Shown here piece after piece: positions 1-5,112 of a stretch of DNA of 5,300 nt (the stretch's first letter is position 1; each line of letters starts with the position of its first letter). The notes beneath the pieces were generated by a model, which saw only the letters and a program-made list of their open reading frames with translations, was not told where the DNA came from and ran no database searches. This DNA comes from Synergistaceae bacterium (GTDB lineage Bacteria > Synergistota > Synergistia > Synergistales > Aminobacteriaceae), in contig WRKN01000172.1 of the NCBI GenBank assembly GCA_009778055.1, positions 1-5,300 on the forward strand, in the 5' to 3' direction. The position numbers and the translations under genes are program-made.

Positions 1-612
1 ACTGTCGGAGGTTCGCACCGCGTCCGTCAATTCGCCGCCGGCCACCAATACCCCGCCCAAGAGATAAAAACTGGGTTCGTCGTCATCGCCGCGGGAAACG
101 ATAGTTCCGTCAATGCCGGCGGCGCGCTCGGCGAAACGGCGTTCGACGCCGTCCCACGCCTCCAGCGCCGCATTCCGGCGCTCATGAGCGCGTTCATAAC
201 CCTCGTCGTCGTCGTAATTCCTGCGCTCCGGCATCGGTATGGACGGCATGGAGCTGTGGTCCAGAACCTCCCGGAACTCCAAAACCGCCGTTTTTCCTAT
301 AAGTTCAAGCGCGGCGGCGGGGTCCTGAACGCCTGGGAGGTCGATGATAACGCGGTCGCGCCCGCTTCTCTGTATGATCGGTTCCGCGACGCCGTATTGA
401 TCCACGCGGCTGCGCAGTACCACCAAAAGGCGGTCGATGGCGTCGTCTTCAACGGGGTTTTCCGGCGTGCCTTTGGCTTGAAGCACAATGTGGGCTCCGC
501 CTTTAAGGTCAAGCCCGAGGTTTATTTTTCCGGCTATGGGCCAGGAATATAACAGCGCTATTATAACCACGGCCAAAACAATCCACAGCCGCGTACGGTC
601 TCTGCGAGTCAT
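1..612 (-). CDS. secD: Protein translocase subunit SecD, N-terminal part (cut by window edge)
   Basis: The first 204 residues of SecD are present and the rest lies beyond the left edge. SecD forms an inner-membrane complex with SecF and YajC that assists SecYEG and helps pull exported proteins through using the proton motive force. Seen here: a basic N-terminus (MTRRDR), a first membrane helix at about residues 9-26, the family hallmark GLDLKGGAHIVLQ at 33-45, and the P1-domain stretch LRSRVDQYGVAEPIIQRSG at 66-84 with IIDLPGV at 89-95 and LIGKTAVLEFREV at 104-116. LLGGVLVAGGELTDA at 184-198 matches the usual beta-strand near the end of this part of P1. Between them, about residues 120-180 form a hydrophilic insertion rich in Arg, Glu and Asp, including DDDE at 134-137. 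The ATG at 612 lies 5 nt after the yajC stop. Its Shine-Dalgarno (AAGGA, 622-626) sits in the last yajC codons, so translation is probably coupled. The identity is secure; secF would be expected further left. Confidence 0.95.
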   Translation of the reverse strand, partial: MTRRDRTRLWIVLAVVIIALLYSWPIAGKINLGLDLKGGAHIVLQAKGTPENPVEDDAIDRLLVVLRSRVDQYGVAEPIIQRSGRDRVIIDLPGVQDPAAALELIGKTAVLEFREVLDHSSMPSIPMPERRNYDDDEGYERAHERRNAALEAWDGVERRFAERAAGIDGTIVSRGDDDEPSFYLLGGVLVAGGELTDAVRTSDS

Positions 613-617
613 CTCCG

Positions 618-992
618 TCAGTCCTTTTCCTGGCCGGGGGTCAAAGTACGCTTCGTCTGCACCGCGGATTTCAAAACGCGGATTTTGACCCCTTCGGCGA
701 TCTCCAGCATGAACGTGTCGTCGCGAACCTCGCGCACGGTTCCGAAAACCCCGCTGACCGTTATTACCTGGTCGCCCCTCGTTATTCCGCCCAACATCGT
801 TTCCTGTTGTTTTTTGCGTTTATTCTGGGGCCGCAGTATCAAAAAATAAAAGACTAAGATGAATACCGCTATCGGGAATAGCATACCTCCCAAGCCCGGA
901 GCTTCTCCCTGCGCTCCCCCGCCTCCGCCGTTTCCTCCGCCTCTGCTCGGGGCCCCGCATGGGGATACCGCAGGCGTAGTTTGTTCCGCCAT
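618..992 (-). CDS. yajC: Preprotein translocase accessory subunit YajC
   Basis: A 124-residue single-pass membrane protein of the YajC family, the small partner of SecD-SecF in the Sec holotranslocon. Visible features in order: a glycine-rich, low-complexity N-terminal extension (residues about 12-36, including GGGNGGGGG at 18-26), one membrane helix at about 37-53 (MLFPIAVFILVFYFLIL), the family signature FYFLILRPQNKRKKQQ at 48-63, and a cytoplasmic beta-rich domain with RGDQVITVSGVFGTV at 72-86 and MLEIAEGVKIRVLKSAV at 95-111. Length is close to the usual 90-120 residues, slightly extended by the Gly-rich tail. The ATG at 992 is preceded by a strong GAGGAGGAAGG Shine-Dalgarno at suitable spacing, which supports this start. 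It precedes secD by 5 nt, the classic yajC-secD order, so the two are almost certainly one transcript. A candidate extended -10 promoter lies in the 60-nt gap upstream. Confidence 0.95.
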   Translation of the reverse strand: MAEQTTPAVSPCGAPSRGGGNGGGGGAQGEAPGLGGMLFPIAVFILVFYFLILRPQNKRKKQQETMLGGITRGDQVITVSGVFGTVREVRDDTFMLEIAEGVKIRVLKSAVQTKRTLTPGQEKD

Positions 993-1031
993 TAAGCCTT
1001 CCTCCTCATTTTATAACTGATACAGCACGGA

Positions 1032-1040
1032 ATTATAACA
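1032..1040 (-). promoter_or_regulatory. Candidate extended -10 promoter for yajC-secD
   Basis: The minus strand reads TGTTATAAT here, a perfect TATAAT with the TGn extension that can replace a -35 box for the housekeeping sigma factor. No good -35 hexamer is visible at 16-18 bp, which is compatible with an extended -10 promoter. Predicted initiation near 1025 would leave a leader of about 33 nt that contains the strong yajC ribosome-binding site. The site is in the 60-nt gap between ridA and yajC, where no terminator hairpin was seen, so read-through from eno-ridA is also possible. It is a sequence-only prediction. Confidence 0.5.
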
Positions 1041-1052
1041 TAAACCGGCGCG

Positions 1053-1433
1053 TCAGCCTTTCCAGGCCACGACTTCGATTTCTAACTTCGCCCCTTTGGG
1101 AAGGTCTCTGACGGCTACGAAAGAACGGGCCGGGGGAGTGTCAGTGAAATACCGGGCGTAAACTCCGTTGACCGCGGCAAAATCGTTGATGTCGGTGACG
1201 AAGACAAGGGCTTTGACCACGTTTTCCATCGTGTAGCCCGCGGCTTCGAGAAGCCCCTTGACGTTTTCGAGAACTCGCCTTGCCTGGTCTTCCACGCTGC
1301 CGGTAATCAGCTCGCCGGTGGCGGGATCAAGGGGTATCTGCCCGGAGGCGAACAGAAAATCTCCGGCCTGGACGGCCTGGCTGTAAGGCCCAATGGCCCC
1401 GGGCGCTTTATCGGTAACGATAATTTTTTTCAT
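1053..1433 (-). CDS. ridA: RidA family enamine/imine deaminase (YjgF/YER057c/UK114)
   Basis: A 126-residue protein of the RidA family. In RidA proper, the cytosolic trimer hydrolyses reactive enamine/imine intermediates such as 2-aminoacrylate released by PLP-dependent dehydratases, and so protects PLP enzymes. Seen: APGAIGPYSQAV at 10-21, including the active-site Tyr17; FASGQIPLDP at 28-37; the helix with ENVKGLLEAAG at 56-66; VVKALVFVTDINDFAAVN at 72-89; and the C-terminal signature PPARSFVAV at 100-108, with substrate-binding Arg103 aligning to Arg105 of E. coli RidA. Glu118 in LEIEVVA aligns to the catalytic Glu120. With Arg and Glu both present, the protein looks like the archetypal deaminating RidA rather than one of the Rid subfamilies lacking Arg. 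The ATG at 1433 is preceded by TAAGGAG, whose TAA is the eno stop codon. The gene lies 12 nt behind eno and is very probably translated from the eno mRNA. Confidence 0.95.
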   Translation of the reverse strand: MKKIIVTDKAPGAIGPYSQAVQAGDFLFASGQIPLDPATGELITGSVEDQARRVLENVKGLLEAAGYTMENVVKALVFVTDINDFAAVNGVYARYFTDTPPARSFVAVRDLPKGAKLEIEVVAWKG

Positions 1434-1445
1434 GGCACAGTCTCC

Positions 1446-2729
1446 TTATTGTACTCTGGAAAAACGCTTCAGCCCCGCGTATACCGCGGCGTCTCCCAGC
1501 TCTTCCTCTATGCGGAGAAGCTGGTTGTACTTGGCGACGCGGTCGGCGCGCGACACGGAACCGGTCTTTATCTGCCCGGATTTCATCGCCACGGAGAGGT
1601 CGCTGATGAACGTGTCGGAGGTCTCGCCCGAGCGGTGCGATATGATGGAGGCGTACCCGGCCAGGCCGGCCATCCGCACCACCTCGACCGTCTCGGATAC
1701 CGTGCCGATCTGGTTCAGCTTAACCAATACCGCGTTGCCGACGCCCTCTTTGATTCCCCGCGCCAAAATTTCCGGGTTTGTCACGAACAGGTCGTCGCCC
1801 ACAAGCTGAATCCTGCCGCCAAGCTGTCTGGTCAGCATGGCCCAGCCTTCCCAGTCCTCCTCGGCCATTCCGTCCTCGATCGAGAGGATGGGGTAATCCC
1901 TGCAAAGCCCTTCATAGTAGGCCACCAGTTCGTCGGGGGTAAACGTCCTGCCTTCGCCTTCAAATACGTACCTGCCGTCCTTGAAAAACTCTGACGACGC
2001 CACGTCGAGCGCGAAGCCGACGTCCGTGCCGGGCGTGTAACCGGCCTTTTCGACGGCCTCTATTAAAAGATCCATAGCCTCGCGGTTGGTTTTCAGGTTG
2101 GGGGCGAACCCTCCCTCGTCGCCGACTGCCGTAGAGTATTTGCGGGCCTGTAAGCAGCCTTTCAGCGCGTGGTAAGTCTCCGTGCCCATGCGAAGGGCTT
2201 CGGCAAAGCTCGGCACGTTGTGGGGGACGATCATGAATTCCTGAATGTCCACGGTGTTGTCGGCGTGGGCCCCGCCGTTGATTACGTTCATCATCGGAGT
2301 CGGAAGCATGAATGAACCAAACCCGCCCATGTACGCCCAAAGGGGCATGGAATGACTGTCCGCCGCGGCGCGGGCGACCGCCATGGAAACGCCGAGAATG
2401 GCGTTGGCTCCGAGAGCCGATTTGCCGGGCGTGCCGTCCAGCATTATCATCGCCTTATCTATAAGCGCCTGTTCGTCGGCGTCCATGCCTATCAACTCGG
2501 GCGCTATTTTTTCGTTGACGTTGTCAACCGCCTTGAGGACGCCTTTGCCGCAGTATCGCTTGTTCTCCTTGTCGCGAAGTTCCAGGGCCTCGTTTATACC
2601 GGTCGACGCTCCGGACGGGACGGCCGCGCGGCCGAACGAACCGTCTTCGAGAAACGCTTCCGCCTCGACCGTGGGGTTGCCTCTCGAATCCAGTATCTCC
2701 CTGCCGCGAATCCCAATTATCGTACTCAT
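1446..2729 (-). CDS. eno: Enolase (phosphopyruvate hydratase)
   Basis: Enolase interconverts 2-phosphoglycerate and phosphoenolpyruvate in glycolysis and gluconeogenesis; it is a cytosolic Mg2+ enzyme. The protein is 427 residues, normal for bacteria, and collinear with E. coli Eno. Visible: REILDSRGNPTVEAE at 10-24; the mobile active-site loop SGASTG at 39-44 with Ser42; MMNVINGGAHADN at 146-158; the catalytic acid/base Glu205 in VGDEGG; Mg ligands Asp242 (ALDVASSEF), Glu285 (SIEDG) and Asp312 (VGDDLFVTN); the catalytic Lys337 (LVKLNQIG); ISHRSGET at 363-370; and IKTGSVSRADRVAKYNQLLRIEEEL at the C-terminus. The start is ATG 2729 (MSTIIGIRGRE). A GTG 10 codons upstream (2759) is open, but the only strong Shine-Dalgarno (AGGAGG, 2742-2747) lies inside that extension. 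eno heads the leftward group, followed by ridA, and is divergent from the PTS gene. No defects were seen. Confidence 0.98.
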   Translation of the reverse strand: MSTIIGIRGREILDSRGNPTVEAEAFLEDGSFGRAAVPSGASTGINEALELRDKENKRYCGKGVLKAVDNVNEKIAPELIGMDADEQALIDKAMIMLDGTPGKSALGANAILGVSMAVARAAADSHSMPLWAYMGGFGSFMLPTPMMNVINGGAHADNTVDIQEFMIVPHNVPSFAEALRMGTETYHALKGCLQARKYSTAVGDEGGFAPNLKTNREAMDLLIEAVEKAGYTPGTDVGFALDVASSEFFKDGRYVFEGEGRTFTPDELVAYYEGLCRDYPILSIEDGMAEEDWEGWAMLTRQLGGRIQLVGDDLFVTNPEILARGIKEGVGNAVLVKLNQIGTVSETVEVVRMAGLAGYASIISHRSGETSDTFISDLSVAMKSGQIKTGSVSRADRVAKYNQLLRIEEELGDAAVYAGLKRFSRVQ

Positions 2730-2741
2730 CTTATTTAATAA

Positions 2742-2747
2742 CCTCCT
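2742..2747 (-). promoter_or_regulatory. Ribosome-binding site that fixes the eno start
   Basis: The minus strand reads AGGAGG followed by an AT-rich 12-nt spacer and ATG at 2729. The spacing is on the long side, about 11 nt if AGGAGGT is counted as the pairing core. It lies within the reading frame extended to the upstream GTG at 2759, so it argues that the shorter 427-residue enolase is the real product. That product also matches the start of known enolases. Confidence 0.8.
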
Positions 2748-2788
2748 GACGATAATCACATGAGTCTGAAATTTTTCATCTACTTGAA

Positions 2789-2820
2789 ATTATACTCGCA
2801 ATCCGCAGAAAAAGCGTCAA
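2789..2820 (-). promoter_or_regulatory. Candidate eno promoter (TTGACG, TATAAT)
   Basis: On the minus strand, TTGACG (2815-2820) is followed by a perfect TATAAT (2789-2794). The spacer is 20 bp, longer than the optimal 16-18 bp, so the -35 assignment is uncertain, but the -10 box is a full consensus match in an AT-rich gap. Initiation near 2782 would give a leader of about 53 nt. A short dyad, TGAAA-TT-TTTCA (2767-2778), would fall in the early leader. No riboswitch-like structure was recognised. Confidence 0.45.
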
Positions 2821-2833
2821 TTATGTCGGAAAA

Positions 2834-2863
2834 TACCTGTTTATAAGAAATGTTTTTCAGGTA
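2834..2863. repeat. Inverted repeat TACCTG-N18-CAGGTA overlapping the PTS promoter candidate
   Basis: Two perfectly complementary 6-bp arms, TACCTG at 2834-2839 and CAGGTA at 2858-2863, have centres 24 bp apart, close to two helical turns. The left arm abuts the proposed -35 (2840-2845) and the right arm overlaps the first bases of the proposed -10 (2862-2867). A dimeric or tetrameric regulator bound there would block the PTS-cutC promoter. Arms this short also occur by chance, and no regulator gene is present in the window, so an operator role is a hypothesis. Confidence 0.3.
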
Positions 2864-2867
2864 GAAT
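2840..2867 (+). promoter_or_regulatory. Candidate promoter of the PTS-cutC-oxidoreductase operon
   Basis: TTTATA (2840-2845, four of six matches to TTGACA) and TAGAAT (2862-2867, five of six matches to TATAAT) are separated by 16 bp. Initiation near 2874 would leave about 29 nt before the ATG at 2903, enough for the AGGAGG ribosome-binding site at 2889-2894 (8-nt spacing). The boxes are imperfect, as expected for a promoter that may need relief of repression or activation. There is no clear CcpA cre site and no antiterminator-type hairpin in the leader. Confidence 0.4.
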
Positions 2868-2902
2868 GACTTCAAATTTTCATACGCGAGGAGGTTTTTG
2901 TC

Positions 2903-4339
2903 ATGATGAAGGTGTTGCAGAAGATTGGAAAGTCCCTGATGCTGCCGGTGGCGTGTCTGCCTATCGCGGCGATTTTCATGGGTATCGGGTATTGGATCGA
3001 CCCGGTAGGTTGGGGCAGTAACAACCTGTGGGCCGCCTTTTTCCTGAAGGCGGGCGGAGCGTTGATTGATAACATGCCCATCCTGTTCGCCATAGGCGTT
3101 GCGGTGGGGATGTCCGTCGACAACGACGGCACGGCCGGGTTGGCCGGGCTTGTGTCGTGGCTGATGCTGACGACGCTTCTCTCCACGGGCGCGGTTTCCA
3201 TGTTCATGGGAATACCGGCCGGTGAAGTCAACGCCGCTTTCGGCAAGATTCAGAACCAGTTTATCGGAATTTTATGCGGCCTCATCGGCGCGACGTGTTA
3301 CAACAAATTCAAAGACACCCAGTTGCCCGACGCCCTGGGGTTTTTCAGCGGCAAACGCAGCGTTGCCATCGTGACGGGTATAGTGACGGTTGTGATGGCC
3401 GGCGCGATGTTCTTTATCTGGCCGTATCTGTATACCGCTCTCGTCAACTTCGGTAAAGCCATTCTCTCCATGGGCGCTATCGGCGCGGGCATTTATGGAT
3501 TCCTCAACCGCCTTCTCATTCCGTTCGGCCTGCACCACGCCCTCAACTCCGTCTTTTGGTTCGACGTGGCCGGAATTAACGACCTCGTCAACTTCTGGTC
3601 CGGGCATGGTACTTTGGGCGTAACGGGGATGTACATGACCGGTTTCTTCCCGATTATGATGTTCGGCCTTCCGGGCGCGGCGCTGGCCATGCTCGTGACG
3701 GCGAAAAGCACGCAGAAAAAAGTCGTGTCAAGCCTCCTGCTCTCGGCCGCTTTCGCCTCTTTCTTCACAGGGGTGACGGAGCCGCTGGAGTTCTCTTTCA
3801 TGTTCCTGGCCCCGGTGCTCTACTTCGTCCATGCCGTGTTCACGGGAATTTCCGCCACTCTGATGGCGTATCTGCCGGTTCGCGCCGGTTTCAACTTCAG
3901 CGCCGGGCTTGTTGACCTTGTGTTGAGCGGCAACGCTCCCATGGCCCAGAATCCGTTTATGGTGGTTCCGGTTGGCGTGGCCTTTTTCTTCGCTTACTTT
4001 TTCGTGTTCCGCTGGGGTATTCTCCAGTATGACCTCAAGACGCCCGGACGGGAGCCCGAGGACAACGCCGGAGACAGGGCGGTCAGCCTATCCTCGAGCA
4101 ATTACGCCTCCATCGCCGCGACTATCTTCGAGGGCCTTGGGGGAACCGCCAACATCAAGGAACTTGACAACTGTATCACCCGTCTGCGCGTGGAGATAAA
4201 GGACTACACCGCTATAGACGAGAAGAAAATAAAATCCACCGGAGTACCCGCTGTGATCCGTCCCAGCAAGACCAGCGTGCAGATCGTTGTAGGCACTCAG
4301 GTACAGCACGTTGCCGACGAGATCAAGAAACTGATGTAA
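2903..4339 (+). CDS. nagE: PTS EIICB sugar permease, N-acetylglucosamine (NagE/NagP) type
   Basis: A 478-residue membrane permease that takes up a hexose, probably N-acetylglucosamine, while phosphorylating it. The EIIC domain spans about residues 1-375 with roughly ten hydrophobic segments. It shows GKSLMLPVACLPIAA (9-23), FAIGVAVGMS (62-71), LGFFSGKRSV (145-154), LLIPFGLHHALN (204-215, sugar-site His211), GFFPIMMFGLPGAALAM (247-263) and GVTEPLEFSFMFLAP (290-304, conserved Glu293). The linker LKTPGRE (378-384) leads to an EIIB domain (about 400-478) with LDNCITRLRV, where Cys424 is the phosphorylated cysteine. Several stretches, notably MTGFFPIMMFGLPGAALAM, resemble NagE and B. subtilis NagP more than PtsG, hence the GlcNAc call. 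The substrate is inferred; glucose or another amino sugar is possible. Unlike E. coli NagE there is no C-terminal EIIA, so phosphate must come from a separate EIIA. ATG 2903 follows AGGAGG by 8 nt; a second ATG follows immediately and would change the product by one residue. Confidence 0.9.
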   Translation: MMKVLQKIGKSLMLPVACLPIAAIFMGIGYWIDPVGWGSNNLWAAFFLKAGGALIDNMPILFAIGVAVGMSVDNDGTAGLAGLVSWLMLTTLLSTGAVSMFMGIPAGEVNAAFGKIQNQFIGILCGLIGATCYNKFKDTQLPDALGFFSGKRSVAIVTGIVTVVMAGAMFFIWPYLYTALVNFGKAILSMGAIGAGIYGFLNRLLIPFGLHHALNSVFWFDVAGINDLVNFWSGHGTLGVTGMYMTGFFPIMMFGLPGAALAMLVTAKSTQKKVVSSLLLSAAFASFFTGVTEPLEFSFMFLAPVLYFVHAVFTGISATLMAYLPVRAGFNFSAGLVDLVLSGNAPMAQNPFMVVPVGVAFFFAYFFVFRWGILQYDLKTPGREPEDNAGDRAVSLSSSNYASIAATIFEGLGGTANIKELDNCITRLRVEIKDYTAIDEKKIKSTGVPAVIRPSKTSVQIVVGTQVQHVADEIKKLM

Positions 4340-4353
4340 AGTTTGCGGGATAT

Positions 4354-4357
4354 GAGG
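4354..4357 (+). promoter_or_regulatory. Ribosome-binding site supporting the TTG start of cutC
   Basis: GAGG sits 8 nt before the TTG at 4366. The frame is open back to the PTS stop but offers no ATG or GTG, and family alignment begins at MKVKVEVCC, so TTG is the best start. An out-of-frame ATG at 4352 opens a five-codon frame (MRRAP) that ends in the TGA at 4367-4369, overlapping the TTG. This could let ribosomes reinitiate, though it may be fortuitous. Confidence 0.6.
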
Positions 4358-4365
4358 CGCGCACC

Positions 4366-5112
4366 TTGAAAGTAAAAGTAGAGGTTTGCTGCGGCTCGGC
4401 CGCTGACGTGTACGAAGCCGCCAACGCCGGGGTTGAACGCGTTGAGTTGAACTCGGCGCTGTTCCTCGGCGGGCTTACTCCCAGCATTGGCGAAATGCGG
4501 ATGGCGCGGGGCGCGCCCGTGGAGATCATTGCCATGGTGCGCCCCCGGGAGGGCGGTTTTTGCTACGGCGACATGGAGTTTGAAACCATGCTGGCCGACG
4601 CGCGGGCGTTGCTGGACGCCGGAGCCGACGGTATCGCCTTTGGTATTCTGAACGCCGACGGCACGGTGGACAAAAAACGCTGCGCCAGGATGATGGAGGA
4701 AATCGGAGGCGCTCAGGGTGTCTTTCATCGAGCGGTAGACGTTACTCCCGACTGGCGCGCCGCCCTGGACGTTTTACTCGGCTTGGGCGCGCGCCGCGTC
4801 CTCACCAGCGGGCAGGCTCCATCCGCGGATCATGGCGCGGCTGTAATCCGCGCCATGATAGACTACGCCGCGGGACGACTGGAGATTCTTCCCGGCGGCG
4901 GCATACGGATGCGTAACCTTCGGGACGTGCTGGAAAAAACGGGCTGCGATCAGGTACACGTCTCCATGCGCAAGACGTGTGCCGATATCTCCTGCGCCCA
5001 CCGGCCGGAGATACATTTCGGCGGCGCGCTATATCCGCCGGAGGACGTTTACGGCGCGACCGACGGCGCGGCGGTCAGGGAACTGGTCGGGAAATTGGTA
5101 AACAAGCCATGA
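4366..5112 (+). CDS. cutC: CutC family TIM-barrel protein (so-called copper homeostasis protein)
   Basis: A 248-residue cytosolic protein of the CutC family (normal length about 210-250), a TIM barrel named for a copper-tolerance phenotype in E. coli whose biochemical role is unsettled. Seen in order: VEVCCGSAADVYEAANAGVERVEL (5-28), GGLTPSIG (35-42), AMVRPREGGFCY (56-67), DAGADGIAFGILNADGTVD (84-102), VFHRAVDVTPD (119-129), RVLTSGQAPSA (144-154), ILPGGGIRMRNL (174-185) and QVHVSMRK (196-203). The cysteine usually found in the I/VELC motif is Asn29 here, while Cys8 of the EVC motif remains. It starts with TTG, 26 nt after the PTS stop, and its stop overlaps the ATG of the next gene, so all three are very probably co-transcribed. 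The context with a sugar PTS and a Gfo/Idh/MocA oxidoreductase suggests a carbohydrate-related role (inference). Family membership is secure; function is not. Confidence 0.92.
   Translation: MKVKVEVCCGSAADVYEAANAGVERVELNSALFLGGLTPSIGEMRMARGAPVEIIAMVRPREGGFCYGDMEFETMLADARALLDAGADGIAFGILNADGTVDKKRCARMMEEIGGAQGVFHRAVDVTPDWRAALDVLLGLGARRVLTSGQAPSADHGAAVIRAMIDYAAGRLEILPGGGIRMRNLRDVLEKTGCDQVHVSMRKTCADISCAHRPEIHFGGALYPPEDVYGATDGAAVRELVGKLVNKP
4829..4859. repeat. Perfect 12-bp inverted repeat inside cutC
   Basis: ATCATGGCGCGG (4829-4840) and CCGCGCCATGAT (4848-4859) are exact reverse complements separated by a 7-nt loop. A 10-bp palindrome, ATCCGCGGAT (4821-4830), overlaps its left end, and ATCCGCG recurs at 4846-4852. 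In the cutC frame the repeat encodes HGAAVIRAMI (156-165), an ordinary helix segment. It would form a strong GC-rich mRNA hairpin but has no following U-tract, so it is not an intrinsic terminator. It may be an accident of GC-rich coding sequence. Confidence 0.75.

Noticed and set aside
184..552. Plus-strand 122-residue open frame opposite secD
   Set aside because: It is antisense to a clear secD reading frame, has no recognisable domain, and is the expected shadow of GC-rich coding sequence.
1449..1994. Plus-strand 181-residue open frame opposite eno
   Set aside because: It is antisense to highly conserved enolase codons, lacks a ribosome-binding site and any family resemblance.
2730..2759. 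Ten-residue N-terminal extension of enolase from a GTG at 2759
   Set aside because: The only strong Shine-Dalgarno (2742-2747) lies within it, and enolases start at the M-x-x-I-x-x-I-x-x-R-E-I region, so ATG 2729 is preferred.
2767..2778. TGAAATTTTTCA dyad as a CcpA cre site
   Set aside because: It is 12 rather than 14 bp long and lacks the central CG of the cre consensus; it is more likely a chance AT-rich dyad.
2756..2779. Possible leader peptide MKNFRLM upstream of eno on the minus strand
   Set aside because: It has no ribosome-binding site, begins almost at the predicted transcription start, and has no codon run suggestive of attenuation.
4340..4365. Terminator or promoter between the PTS gene and cutC
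   Set aside because: The 26-nt gap has no hairpin, T-run or -10/-35 pair and contains just the cutC ribosome-binding site.
4829..4859. Intrinsic terminator within cutC
   Set aside because: The stem is strong, but no run of T follows on either strand and the reading frame continues through it with conserved CutC motifs downstream.
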